From NCBI GenBank assembly GCA_947500775.1, contig CANMTD010000001.1, positions 930,001-994,000 on the forward strand: DNA of 64,000 bases. Reading direction: 5' to 3'. Under the pieces are notes generated by a model, which saw only the letters and a program-made list of their open reading frames with translations, had not been told where the DNA came from and did no database searches. The translations under genes and the position numbers were made by a program. Below, in pieces: positions 17,668-26,335 of the stretch; positions within the stretch are counted from its first letter, which is position 1; each line of letters begins with the position of its first letter. The stretch comes from an uncultured Paracoccaceae bacterium (GTDB lineage: Bacteria > Pseudomonadota > Alphaproteobacteria > Rhodobacterales > Rhodobacteraceae).

Positions 17668-18894
17668 CTATTCGGCGGCGCGCGCCCTGGCGTCGGGCCG
17701 GGCATAAAGGTAATCGCGGGTCTGCGGCACGGTATCCCTGTCGCGGGACAGCTGAAACTGGAACACCACCTGATGATGCAGGCGGAAGGTCAGCTCGCTG
17801 GCCACCAGATAATAACGCCACATCCGGCAGAACCGTTCGTCATAAAGGGCCGCCGCCGCGTCCCACTGGGCCATGAACCGGTCGTGCCAGTGTTTCAGGG
17901 TTTCGGCGTAATGCAGGCGCCAGACCTCGATATCCGTCATCCACAGGTTTTCCCGTTCGATCGCGCCCGCCACCTCGGACAGGGCCGGGACATAGCCGCC
18001 GGGAAAGATGTATTTCAAAATCCACGGGCTGGTGGTGCCGGGGGGCGCGTTGCGGCCGATGGTGTGGATCAGGGCGATGCCATCGGCGGTCAGCAGGTCG
18101 CGCACATGGGAAAAATATTCGCGGTAATGCGGTACGCCCACATGTTCGAACATGCCGATGGACACGATCCGGTCGAACGGGCCGGTCAGGGTGCGGTAAT
18201 CGGTCAGGCGGAATTCCACCCGGTCCTGCAGCCCGGCGGCGGCGGCGCGGTCGGTGGCCACGCGGTGCTGTTCCTGCGACAGGGTCACGCCCAGAACCCG
18301 CGCGCCGTAATCGCGCGCCAGCGTCAGCCCCATGCCGCCCCAGCCACAGCCGATGTCCAGCACGCGCATTCCCGGTTCGATCCGCAGCTTGGCCGCGATA
18401 TGCGCCTTTTTCTGGGCCTGCGCCTGTTCCAGCGTGTCCTGCGGCGTCCGGAAATAGGCGCAGGAATATTGCTTGTCGGCATCCAGAAACAGATCGTACA
18501 GCGCGCCCGACAGATCATAGTGATGGGCGACATTGGCCTGCGCGCGGCCCATCGGGTTATATTGCTGCGCCCGCCGGATCAGCCGCCGCAGCCCGTGGTT
18601 CAGCCGGATCAGCCAGGCATCGGCGCCCGCCGCCCGGTTGCGCAGGATCAGCCCCAGAAACCCGTGCAGATCGTCGCCGTCGATGGTCAGTTTCCCGTCC
18701 ATATAGGCCTCGCCCACCGCCAGATCGGGGTTGATCACGATGCGCCGGGGCAGGGCGGGGTCGTGCAGGCGCAGCGTCACGGCGGGCGCGTCGGGCTGGC
18801 CATAGCGGCGCTGCGTGCCGTCGGGCAGATACAGGATCAACCGGCCCGTCCGGATCAGACGGTGCAGCATCTGGTCTAGCAATGAAATCCACAT
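17668..18894 (-). CDS. cfa: Cyclopropane-fatty-acyl-phospholipid synthase family methyltransferase
   Basis: 408-residue SAM-dependent methyltransferase that would methylenate unsaturated acyl chains of membrane phospholipids. An N-terminal lipid-binding part (TVTLRLHDPALPRRI, VGEAYMDGKLTIDG) precedes the SAM motif VLDIGCGWGGMGLTLAR. Next come SLSQEQHRVA, RIVSIGMFEHVG and IFPGGYVPALSEV, then the C-terminal FCRMWRYYLVASELTFR. ATG 18894 is chosen over the ATG at 18981 because GGAGG sits six bases ahead. It is convergent with the pabC-like gene, leaving a seven-base gap. Confidence 0.9.
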   Translation of the reverse strand: MWISLLDQMLHRLIRTGRLILYLPDGTQRRYGQPDAPAVTLRLHDPALPRRIVINPDLAVGEAYMDGKLTIDGDDLHGFLGLILRNRAAGADAWLIRLNHGLRRLIRRAQQYNPMGRAQANVAHHYDLSGALYDLFLDADKQYSCAYFRTPQDTLEQAQAQKKAHIAAKLRIEPGMRVLDIGCGWGGMGLTLARDYGARVLGVTLSQEQHRVATDRAAAAGLQDRVEFRLTDYRTLTGPFDRIVSIGMFEHVGVPHYREYFSHVRDLLTADGIALIHTIGRNAPPGTTSPWILKYIFPGGYVPALSEVAGAIERENLWMTDIEVWRLHYAETLKHWHDRFMAQWDAAAALYDERFCRMWRYYLVASELTFRLHHQVVFQFQLSRDRDTVPQTRDYLYARPDARARAAE

Positions 18895-19081
18895 CACACA
18901 CCTCCGGGCCCGCGACCTGCGGTTTGCCAGTCTTGTGCTGTTGTTCGGGCGGGCCGCACCCTGAATGATCTGGGGATGCAACGGCCCGCATCAAGCATTC
19001 TGCCGATATTTTGATCGCTGTCAAAACCGGATGGCGATCCGCCGCCTGTGGAATGGCCGGGGCGTTGTGGCAAAGGCTCCC

Positions 19082-19110
19082 TTGACTTCTACGCCACATA
19101 CATGTGTATC
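19082..19110 (+). promoter_or_regulatory. Probable sigma-70-type promoter of aspS
   Basis: TTGACT (19082-19087) and TGTATC (19105-19110) are separated by 17 bases and end 37 bases before the aspS start, a near-consensus housekeeping promoter layout. The spacer contains ACATACATGTGT, which holds CACAT and ATGTG half-palindrome arms. The rest of the 253-base gap back to cfa shows nothing I can name. Confidence 0.5.
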
Positions 19111-19147
19111 GGCGCGGACGTCTTTAGTACCGCCCGAGGGGACCCCG

Positions 19148-20923
19148 ATGCACGCATACCGCAGCCATTCCTGCGCCGACCTGACCAAAGCCAATGTCGG
19201 CGAAACCGTTCGCCTGTCGGGCTGGGTGCACCGCGTCCGCGACCACGGCGGCATCCTGTTCATCGACCTGCGCGACCATTACGGCGTGACGCAGGTCCTG
19301 TGCGACCCCGACAGCGCCGCCTTTGCCGATGTCGAAAAGGTGCGCAGCGAATGGTGCATCCGCATCGACGGCGAGGTCAAAGCGCGCGATGCCGATCTGA
19401 TCAACCCCAAGCTGCCCACCGGCGAGATCGAGGTGTTCGTGCGCGCGATCGAGGTGCTGGGTGCCGCGGACGAACTGCCGCTGATGGTCTTTGGCGATCA
19501 GGAATACCCCGAGGAAACCCGCCTGAAATACCGCTATCTGGACCTGCGCCGGGAAAAGCTGCAACGCAACATGGCGCTGCGGTCGGATGTCGTCGCCTCG
19601 ATGCGCAAACGCATGTGGGACAGCGGGTTCCGCGAATATCAGACGCCGATCATCACCGCCTCCAGCCCCGAAGGCGCGCGCGATTTTCTGGTGCCGTCGC
19701 GCCTGCATCCGGGCAAATTCTATGCGCTGCCGCAGGCGCCGCAGCAGTTCAAACAGCTGATCATGGTGTCGGGCTTCGACAAATATTTCCAGATCGCGCC
19801 CTGTTTCCGCGACGAAGACCCGCGCGCCGACCGGTCGCCCACCGATTTCTATCAGCTGGACCTTGAGATGTCCTTTGTCGAACAGCAGGACGTGTTCGAC
19901 ACGATCCAGCCGGTGCTGGAAGGCGTGTTCGAGGAATTCGGCAATGGCCGCGTGGTGGACAAGCACTGGCCGCAGATTTCCTATCGCGACGCCGCCCTTT
20001 GGTATGGCACCGACAAGCCCGACCTGCGCAACCCGATCAAGATGCAGGTGGTGTCAGACCATTTCCGCGGCTCGGGCTTTGCGATCTTCGCCAAGCTGCT
20101 GGAACAGGACGGCACCGAAATTCGCGCCATCCCGGCGCCGGGCGGCGGGTCGCGCAAATTCTGCGACCGGATGAACGCCTTTGCCCAGAAAGAGGGGCTG
20201 CCGGGGATGGGCTATATCTTCTGGCGCGATCAGGGCGAAGGCCTTGAGGCCGCGGGCCCGCTGGCCAAGAACATCGGCCCCGAACGGACCGAGGCGATCC
20301 GCCTGCAACTGGGCCTGGGCAAGGGCGATGCCGCGTTTTTCCTGGGCGGCAAGCCCAAGGTGTTCGAAGCCGTGGCCGGCCGCGCCCGCGTCGAAATCGG
20401 CAACCAGTTGCAACTGACCGACCTGAACCGCTTCGCCTTTGCCTGGATCGTCGATTTCCCGATCTACGAAAAGGACGACGAAACCGGCGCGATCGATTTC
20501 GAACACAACCCGTTTTCCATGCCGCAGGGCGGGATGCAGGCGCTGGACGGCGACCCGCTGGAGGTGCTGGGCTATCAGTACGATCTGGCCTGCAACGGCT
20601 ATGAACTGGTGTCGGGCGCGATCCGGAACCACAAGCCCGAGATCATGTACAAGGCGTTCGAGATTGCCGGTTACGGCGCCGATGAGGTCAACAAACGCTT
20701 CGGCGGCATGGTCAACGCCTTCAAATTCGGCGCCCCGCCGCACGGCGGCTGCGCTGCCGGGATCGACCGGATCGTGATGCTGCTGGCCGATGAGGCGAAC
20801 ATCCGCGAGGTGATCATGTTCCCGATGAACCAGCGGGCCGAAGACCTGATGATGGGCGCGCCAAGCGAGCCGGTGAACGAACAGCTGCGCGAGCTGTCGT
20901 TGCGGGTGATCGAGGCAGAGTAG
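19148..20923 (+). CDS. aspS: Aspartyl-tRNA synthetase
   Basis: 591-residue class II synthetase that charges tRNA-Asp. The N-terminal OB domain has [20 protein letters not shown]. Class II motif 2 is [19 protein letters not shown], and motif 3 is the C-terminal [14 protein letters not shown]. The bacterial GAD insert lies between, around residues 290-410. Length is normal for bacterial AspRS. Whether it is discriminating cannot be told by eye. The ATG has GAGGGG 6 bases ahead, and a promoter candidate lies at 19082-19110. Confidence 0.97.
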   Translation: MHAYRSHSCADLTKANVGETVRLSGWVHRVRDHGGILFIDLRDHYGVTQVLCDPDSAAFADVEKVRSEWCIRIDGEVKARDADLINPKLPTGEIEVFVRAIEVLGAADELPLMVFGDQEYPEETRLKYRYLDLRREKLQRNMALRSDVVASMRKRMWDSGFREYQTPIITASSPEGARDFLVPSRLHPGKFYALPQAPQQFKQLIMVSGFDKYFQIAPCFRDEDPRADRSPTDFYQLDLEMSFVEQQDVFDTIQPVLEGVFEEFGNGRVVDKHWPQISYRDAALWYGTDKPDLRNPIKMQVVSDHFRGSGFAIFAKLLEQDGTEIRAIPAPGGGSRKFCDRMNAFAQKEGLPGMGYIFWRDQGEGLEAAGPLAKNIGPERTEAIRLQLGLGKGDAAFFLGGKPKVFEAVAGRARVEIGNQLQLTDLNRFAFAWIVDFPIYEKDDETGAIDFEHNPFSMPQGGMQALDGDPLEVLGYQYDLACNGYELVSGAIRNHKPEIMYKAFEIAGYGADEVNKRFGGMVNAFKFGAPPHGGCAAGIDRIVMLLADEANIREVIMFPMNQRAEDLMMGAPSEPVNEQLRELSLRVIEAE

Positions 20924-20931
20924 GGCGGGCG

Positions 20932-21117
20932 TTAGCGCTCGCCGACCTCATAGGCGGCGACGCTGCTGGAAATGTCGCTGGCCACGTCGATCGCGCCGGC
21001 CTGAATGGTGCCGACCACAACCAGTGCAAATCCGACGATGGCGGCGACCAGCACTAGCCATTCGACGCTGACCGCGCCGTGCTCTTCTGCAAGAAAGCGC
21101 GAGATGAGGTTGCGCAT
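20932..21117 (-). CDS. Flp-type IVb pilin-like small protein
   Basis: 61-residue protein. A basic leader (MRNLISRFLAEEHG) ends in glycine and is followed by AVSVEWLVLVAAIVGFALVV, so the prepilin-peptidase pattern (Gly, then hydrophobic residues, Glu at +5) and the transmembrane pilin helix are both present. The tail is short and acidic (SDISSSVAAYEVGER). The usual Tyr after Glu is Trp. No tad/cpa assembly genes occur in the window, so it is a solitary pilin gene between aspS and a GNAT gene. It may use an assembly machine encoded elsewhere. Confidence 0.75.
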   Translation of the reverse strand: MRNLISRFLAEEHGAVSVEWLVLVAAIVGFALVVVGTIQAGAIDVASDISSSVAAYEVGER

Positions 21118-21293
21118 GTTGTTCTCCGTATACCATTCCGCCGGGGCAGAAACCTTCTACTGACGGGGCAAACTGGCGGAAGATTCAGGCGGAAACATGG
21201 AGGTGGTGAAGCAGGATTCGGCTGCTTTTGGGGTTTCATCTTGTTCGGGTCTTGGCTTAGGTGGCTGAAATCGGACGTGTTTGAGGATGTGCC

Positions 21294-22007
21294 ATGACCA
21301 CTGATCGACCCTTGGGAATGCCCGTGGAAAACTGGACAGCGCCGCCGCGTCCGGGACCTGCGAAGATCACCGGTCGCTTTGCCGCGCTGGAGCGTTTGTC
21401 CGCCACGCGGCACAGCGCCGATCTGCATCGCGCCTATTCCGCCGACGACACGATTTGGGATTATATGCCCGAGGGGCCGTTTGCCACGCAGGCGGAATTC
21501 ACCGATTGGGCGGTCTGGGCCGAAGGGTCTGAGGATCCGGTGTTTTACGCGATCCGCGATCTGGAAACCGGGCGGGTTGCGGGGCAGGCCAGTTTCCTGC
21601 GGATCACGCCCGGCGCCGGGACGATCGAGGTCGGCTATATCTGCTATTCCCCCGAGCTTCAGCGCACCCGCGCCGCGACCGAGGCGATGTATCTGATGAT
21701 GCAATGGGCGTTCGAGGCGGGCTATCGCCGGTACGAATGGAAATGCAACGCGCTGAACATCGCCTCGCGCCGGGCGGCGCAGCGGTTGGGGTTCAGCTAT
21801 GAAGGGGTGTTCCGGCAGGCCACCGTTGTCAAGGGGCGCAATCGCGATACCGCCTGGCTGGCCTGTATCGACGTGGAATGGCCCGCGCTGAAGGTGGCGT
21901 TCCAGACATGGCTGGCGCCGGATAATTTCGATGCCGCAGGCCAACAGCGGCAATCGCTGGCGGACCTCACGCGCGATGTGCTGGTGGCGGTCGATCCCGC
22001 GCTATAG
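21294..22007 (+). CDS. GNAT family N-acetyltransferase
   Basis: 237-residue GNAT protein of the RimJ/RimL-like branch. After a proline-rich start it has FAALERLSATRHSADL and IWDYMPEGPF, then the acetyl-CoA core GTIEVGYICYSPELQRT with RAATEAMYLMMQWAF, and the final CNALNIASRRAAQRLGF and YEGVFRQATVVKGRNRD segments. These are shared with enzymes acetylating protein N-termini or small amines. The substrate is unknown. The ATG at 21294 has GAGGA six bases ahead. The 176 bases upstream show no other gene. Confidence 0.85.
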   Translation: MTTDRPLGMPVENWTAPPRPGPAKITGRFAALERLSATRHSADLHRAYSADDTIWDYMPEGPFATQAEFTDWAVWAEGSEDPVFYAIRDLETGRVAGQASFLRITPGAGTIEVGYICYSPELQRTRAATEAMYLMMQWAFEAGYRRYEWKCNALNIASRRAAQRLGFSYEGVFRQATVVKGRNRDTAWLACIDVEWPALKVAFQTWLAPDNFDAAGQQRQSLADLTRDVLVAVDPAL

Positions 22008-22012
22008 CGCGG

Positions 22013-22717
22013 CTACATCCGTACCGGGGCGGCCAGCCGTTTCTGGACCAGCCCGTTGATCTGGCTTAGCGCCGCATCGCGGGCACCGGGGTGGGACAAC
22101 CCGCGGGCGGCTTGCGCCAGAGGCCTGTCATTCGCGCTGCGCGCGAGGCCCCCCAGAAACTGCGCCACATAATCCAGCGTCGCGCGATCCTCATTCGCGG
22201 CCAGCACATCGGCCACATGCATCAGATCGTCGCGCAGGGCGATCGGGTCGGGCTGAATTTCCTCATCCGTCAGGGCGCGCAGGGAACTGCGGTCCGGGTC
22301 CGACAGCTGCGCCAGAATCGCCTGTTGGAACGCGGCCAGATTGGCAATCGGTTTGGGCAGGAACCCATCGGCCCCCGCCGCCATCGCCCGGGCCTGCGCG
22401 CCGTCATCGCCGCTGGTGGCCAGGATCACGCTGACCCGTGGCTGGGCCGTGGCCAGTTCGGCAATCAGTTCATCGCCCAGCCCGTCGGGCAGGCCCAGAT
22501 CGATGATCGCCACCGCCGGGCGATAGACCCGCAGGTGTTTGCGCGCCGAGGCCAGACAATCGGCCCGCCTTATGCGCGCGCCCGAGCGCAGGCACAGCAG
22601 GCGCACCGCGTCCGAGGCGAAACGGCTGTCTTCGACCAGCAGCACGGTCAGCCCCAGAAGGGGACGCCCGGGGGGCTGGGGATGGGTCATCACAAGGGTG
22701 TTCAGATCATCGGTCAT
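22013..22717 (-). CDS. Single-domain response regulator with C-terminal helical extension
   Basis: 234-residue protein with a CheY-like receiver domain: acidic pocket VEDSR, phospho-acceptor Asp in IIDLGLPDGLGDE, a switch Thr/Ser in LATSGDD, and the Lys of FLPKPI. The receiver begins near residue 22 and ends near 142. The remaining 90 residues are helical with no DNA-binding motif; they may interact with a partner. No histidine kinase is adjacent. It is convergent with the GNAT gene, with a five-base gap. Confidence 0.85.
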   Translation of the reverse strand: MTDDLNTLVMTHPQPPGRPLLGLTVLLVEDSRFASDAVRLLCLRSGARIRRADCLASARKHLRVYRPAVAIIDLGLPDGLGDELIAELATAQPRVSVILATSGDDGAQARAMAAGADGFLPKPIANLAAFQQAILAQLSDPDRSSLRALTDEEIQPDPIALRDDLMHVADVLAANEDRATLDYVAQFLGGLARSANDRPLAQAARGLSHPGARDAALSQINGLVQKRLAAPVRM

Positions 22718-22867
22718 GGTTTGGCTCCGCTATCCTGACGCCAAGTAAAGCGCAAAGATGCCTAATCTTTCGTAAACGCGGGCGCGGATTCGCGTCAGAA
22801 CGCCCCCTTGCGGGTTGGCGCCTGTCGCCGCATAACCGGCGCAACGTTTCGAAAAGGGGAAATACGG

Positions 22868-23272
22868 ATGATCGGTCGTCTGAACCACGTAGCCATTGCA
22901 GTGCCTGATCTGGCCGCCGCCAGCGCACAATATCGCGACACATTGGGCGCCAAGGTCGGCGCGCCGCAGGATGAACCGGACCATGGCGTGACGGTGGTGT
23001 TCATCGAACTGCCCAACACCAAGATCGAACTGCTGTATCCGTTGGGCGACGACAGCCCGATCAACGGGTTTCTGGAAAAGAACCCCGCGGGCGGCATTCA
23101 CCACATCTGTTACGAGGTCGAGGATATCCTGGCCGCGCGCGATCAGTTGCAGGCCGCGGGCGCCCGGGTTCTGGGCAGCGGAGAGCCCAAGATCGGCGCC
23201 CATGGCAAGCCGGTCCTGTTCCTGCATCCCAAGGATTTCACCGGCACGCTGGTCGAGCTGGAGCAGGTCTGA
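22868..23272 (+). CDS. mce: Methylmalonyl-CoA epimerase
   Basis: 134-residue vicinal-oxygen-chelate enzyme that interconverts the methylmalonyl-CoA epimers in propionyl-CoA use. The metal-binding histidine near the start is in GRLNHVAIAVPDL, the second is in GGIHHICYEVEDI, and the acid is in GTLVELEQV. Length matches bacterial Mce. The start at 22868 has ACGG only weakly ahead; the upstream ATG at 22808 would add a non-family N-terminus. Its stop overlaps the DUF1467 start by one base. Confidence 0.95.
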   Translation: MIGRLNHVAIAVPDLAAASAQYRDTLGAKVGAPQDEPDHGVTVVFIELPNTKIELLYPLGDDSPINGFLEKNPAGGIHHICYEVEDILAARDQLQAAGARVLGSGEPKIGAHGKPVLFLHPKDFTGTLVELEQV

Positions 23273-23565
23273 TGGGGATCACCTCCGCCATCGTGCTGTT
23301 CGCGGTGATCTGGTTTCTGGTGCTGTTCGTCGTGCTGCCGCTGCGGCTGAAAACCCAAGGCGATGTGGGCGAAGTGGTGCCGGGCACCCACGCCAGCGCG
23401 CCTGCGGATTTTCAGCCCAAGCGCGTGGTGCGGACCGTGACGATTGTCGCGGTGATCCTGTGGGCGATTATCGCGGGCACGATCCTGTCGGGGGTGATCA
23501 CGGTGCGCGACATTGATTTCATGAACCGGATGGGCGACGCGCCCAAGGCGGCCGCGCAGGAATGA
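23272..23565 (+). CDS. DUF1467 family small membrane protein
   Basis: 97-residue protein with two transmembrane helices (residues 3-24, ITSAIVLFAVIWFLVLFVVL, and 52-76) separated by a loop KTQGDVGEVVPGTHASAPADF that is characteristic of DUF1467. Function is unknown. It commonly sits beside methylmalonyl-CoA epimerase in alphaproteobacteria, as here. The stop is 48 bases before the convergent alcohol dehydrogenase stop, and a GCCGCCCGCCGGGCGG palindromic stretch near 23570-23584 could end transcription. Confidence 0.9.
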   Translation: MGITSAIVLFAVIWFLVLFVVLPLRLKTQGDVGEVVPGTHASAPADFQPKRVVRTVTIVAVILWAIIAGTILSGVITVRDIDFMNRMGDAPKAAAQE

Positions 23566-23613
23566 AACGCCGCCCGCCGGGCGGACGGTGGCTGTTTGAC
23601 CGGACCCTATGGC

Positions 23614-24747
23614 CTATCCCGCGCGCTGCAGGATCGCGATCAAGGCGCTGACCGGCAGGGCGACGGGGTTGCCTTTCATCGAGGATGACAGCCCGGCGGC
23701 CTCGGCCACTTGCGGGTGCGCTTCGGGTGGCAGGCCCATTTCGGTCAGGGCGGGCAGCCCGTTCTGACGGGCCCAACCGGCCAGCGCCTGAAACGGATCA
23801 TCGCCGGGAAAGACTGCGTTGATCCAGCCTGCGACCTCGGCCAGCCGCGCCGCATAGGGGCCGCTGGCCTGGGCCGTGTTGGTGGCCAGAACATGCGGCA
23901 GCAAAACCCCGCAGACCGCGCCATGCGGGGCGGGGGCGACCCCGCCGATCACCCCGGCCAATCCGTGCACCGCCCCCAGCCCCGCATTGGCCAGCGCCAT
24001 GCCGCCGCAGAGGCTGACCCAGGCCATGTGATCGCGGGCCGTGGCGTCTTCGCCCGCCATCAGGGTTTTCAGCGCGGCCAGCCCCAGCGGGATCGCCGGG
24101 CGGCACAGCGCATCGGTGAAGGGCGTGGCCTTGCAGCTGACATAGGGTTCGATCACCTGCGTGACCGCATCCAGCCCGGTGGCCAGCGTGACGGCGCGCG
24201 GCGCGCCGTCGGTCAGGGCGGGATCGACCAATGCGATGTCGGGCAGCATCCGGTCGTCGCGCAGGCTGACCTTGCGCTGATGCTCGGGCACGCCGATCAC
24301 GGCGTTCTTGGTGACCTCGGCGCCGGTGCCCGCCGTGGTGGGCAGAGCGACAAAGGGCAGGGGGGCATGATCCAGCGGCAGGCCCTTGCCCACGACCTCC
24401 AGATAATCGGGCACCGGGCCGCGCGAGGGGATCAGCGCGGCCAGCGCCTTGGCCATGTCGATGACCGATCCGCCGCCGATGGCCGCGACCACATCGGGGG
24501 GCGCGGCGCGCAGATCCGCCAGCGCCGATTGCAGCCCGTCCAGCGTCGGTTCGCCCGCGCAGGGCAGCGTGGTGACGCGGCATCCCAGATCGGTCAGCGC
24601 CGAGACCAGCCATGCGGCGCGGCCCGGCCGGGCGCCATGCACCAGCAGGACCGAGGCGCCAAAGCCCGCGATCAGCCCGGCGGCCTTGGCGGCCTCGCCC
24701 CGGCCGAACAGGATGCGGCCCGCGGTCAGGATCGAAAACGGGGTCAT
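23614..24747 (-). CDS. Iron-containing alcohol dehydrogenase
   Basis: 377-residue group III metal-dependent dehydrogenase. The nucleotide motif is [17 protein letters not shown], and [19 protein letters not shown] follows. Metal ligands sit in [17 protein letters not shown] and PAPHGAVCG. It is the last gene of the glp operon and overlaps glpK by four bases, so it probably oxidises or reduces a glycerol-related compound, such as glycerol to dihydroxyacetone or a C3 aldehyde. It also resembles maleylacetate reductases, and the substrate is open. Confidence 0.88.
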   Translation of the reverse strand: MTPFSILTAGRILFGRGEAAKAAGLIAGFGASVLLVHGARPGRAAWLVSALTDLGCRVTTLPCAGEPTLDGLQSALADLRAAPPDVVAAIGGGSVIDMAKALAALIPSRGPVPDYLEVVGKGLPLDHAPLPFVALPTTAGTGAEVTKNAVIGVPEHQRKVSLRDDRMLPDIALVDPALTDGAPRAVTLATGLDAVTQVIEPYVSCKATPFTDALCRPAIPLGLAALKTLMAGEDATARDHMAWVSLCGGMALANAGLGAVHGLAGVIGGVAPAPHGAVCGVLLPHVLATNTAQASGPYAARLAEVAGWINAVFPGDDPFQALAGWARQNGLPALTEMGLPPEAHPQVAEAAGLSSSMKGNPVALPVSALIAILQRAG

Positions 24748-26231
24748 AGGCTAAGCGTCGCTTGCACGGCCTGTTTCCAGGCGGCGTAACGGGTTTCGCG
24801 CTGATCGGCGGGCATGGCGGGGGTGAACTGATGTTCCAGCGCCCATGTCTTGGCGAATTCCGCCTGATCGGGATAGACGCCCGCGCGCATCCCGGCCAGC
24901 CATGCCGCCCCCAGCGCGGTGGTTTCCAGCACCTCGGGCCGGTCCACCGGCGCGCCGATGATGTCGGACAGGAACTGCATCGCCCAGTTTGATGCGGACA
25001 TGCCGCCATCCACCCGCAGCACCCGGTCGCCGCCATCGGGGGTCCAGTCGGCGTGCATCGCTTCCAGCAGGTCACGGGTCTGGAAACCGACGCTTTCCAG
25101 TGCTGCGCGGGCAAATTCGGCGGGGCCGGTGCCTCGGGTCAGGCCAAAGATCGCGCCACGGCATTCGGCGTTCCAGTACGGGGCGCCAAGCCCGGTGAAG
25201 GCGGGCACGAGGATGACGTTCTGGGTGGGATCGGCGGCTTCGGCCAGGGGCTGGGTTTCGCCCGCTTCGCGGATCAGTTTCAGCCCGTCGCGCAGCCATT
25301 GCACCACGGCACCGGCGATGAAGATCGACCCTTCCAGCGCATAGGTGGGCCTGCCGTCGAACTGATAGGCGATAGTGGTCAGCAGCCGGTTTTGCGAGGC
25401 GACGGGCGTGTCGCCGGTGTTCAGCAGGGCAAAACAGCCGGTGCCATAGGTGGATTTCAACATGCCCGGCTGGAAACAGGCCTGACCGATGGTCGCGGCC
25501 TGCTGATCGCCCGCGACGCCCAGAATCGGTATCTCGCGGCCGAACAGATCGGGGCGGGTGGTGCCGAAATCGGCGGCGCAATCCCGGACCTCGGGCAGCA
25601 TGTCGATGGGAATGTCCAGCAGATCGCAGATTGTCTGGCTCCACCGGCCTTTGCGGATGTCATACAGCAGCGTGCGCGCGGCGTTGGTGGCGTCGGTGGC
25701 GTGGACCTTGCCGCCGGTCAGTTTCCAGATCAGATAGCTATCGACGGTGCCGAACAGCAATTGCCCGGCGCGGGCCTTTTCGCGGGCGCCGTCGACGTGA
25801 TCCAGCATCCATTTCAGCTTGGTGCCCGAAAAATACGGGTCCAGCAGCAGGCCGGTGCGGTCGGTGAACATCGCTTCGTGCCCGGCATCGCGCAGGGCGC
25901 GGCAGATATCGGCGGTGCGGCGATCCTGCCAGACGATGGCGTTATGGATCGGCTGGCCGGTGTCGCGGTCCCAGACCAGCGAGGTTTCGCGCTGGTTGGT
26001 GATGCCGATGGCGGCAATCGCGGTGGCGTCGATGCCGGCGCGTTCGATGACGGCGCGGCAGGTGCCTGCGGTGGTGGACCACAGATCGCTGGGATCGTGT
26101 TCGACCCAGCCGCTGTCGGGGAAATGCTGGGGAAATTCTTCCTGCGCGGTGGCCGCGATTTTCATGTCGGCGTCAAACAGGATGGCCCGGCTGGAGGTCG
26201 TGCCCTGATCAATGGCAAGGATAAAGGTCAT
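24744..26231 (-). CDS. glpK: Glycerol kinase
   Basis: 495-residue FGGY-family kinase that traps imported glycerol as glycerol-3-phosphate. It opens [19 protein letters not shown]. Glycerol-contact features ([22 protein letters not shown]) are present. The adenine part includes [22 protein letters not shown] and the C-terminal [19 protein letters not shown] signature. Length is normal. It follows glpV after a 104-base gap holding a 10-bp hairpin, and it overlaps the alcohol dehydrogenase gene. Confidence 0.97.
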   Translation of the reverse strand: MTFILAIDQGTTSSRAILFDADMKIAATAQEEFPQHFPDSGWVEHDPSDLWSTTAGTCRAVIERAGIDATAIAAIGITNQRETSLVWDRDTGQPIHNAIVWQDRRTADICRALRDAGHEAMFTDRTGLLLDPYFSGTKLKWMLDHVDGAREKARAGQLLFGTVDSYLIWKLTGGKVHATDATNAARTLLYDIRKGRWSQTICDLLDIPIDMLPEVRDCAADFGTTRPDLFGREIPILGVAGDQQAATIGQACFQPGMLKSTYGTGCFALLNTGDTPVASQNRLLTTIAYQFDGRPTYALEGSIFIAGAVVQWLRDGLKLIREAGETQPLAEAADPTQNVILVPAFTGLGAPYWNAECRGAIFGLTRGTGPAEFARAALESVGFQTRDLLEAMHADWTPDGGDRVLRVDGGMSASNWAMQFLSDIIGAPVDRPEVLETTALGAAWLAGMRAGVYPDQAEFAKTWALEHQFTPAMPADQRETRYAAWKQAVQATLSL

Positions 26232-26302
26232 GGTCTGGCTGGGGTCCTTGTCTGAACGGTGGCGCCAACTATGCCCATCGGCGCAAAAGGATCAAACGAA
26301 TT

Positions 26303-26326
26303 GGTCGGGGCCCGAAGGCCCCGACC
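26303..26326. other. 10-bp perfect hairpin between glpV and glpK
   Basis: GGTCGGGGCC (26303-26312) and GGCCCCGACC (26317-26326) flank a CGAA tetraloop. It lies just downstream of the glpV stop on the leftward transcript, before glpK. Such intercistronic hairpins after binding-protein genes often protect the upstream message and reduce downstream expression; a partial terminator is also possible, although the following run is only modestly T-rich. Confidence 0.6.
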
Positions 26327-26335
26327 GGGAGCAGG

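Noticed and set aside
24744-26255. Rightward frames over glpK and the alcohol dehydrogenase
   Set aside because: Antisense shadows without motif; the sense frames are clear family members with operon overlaps.
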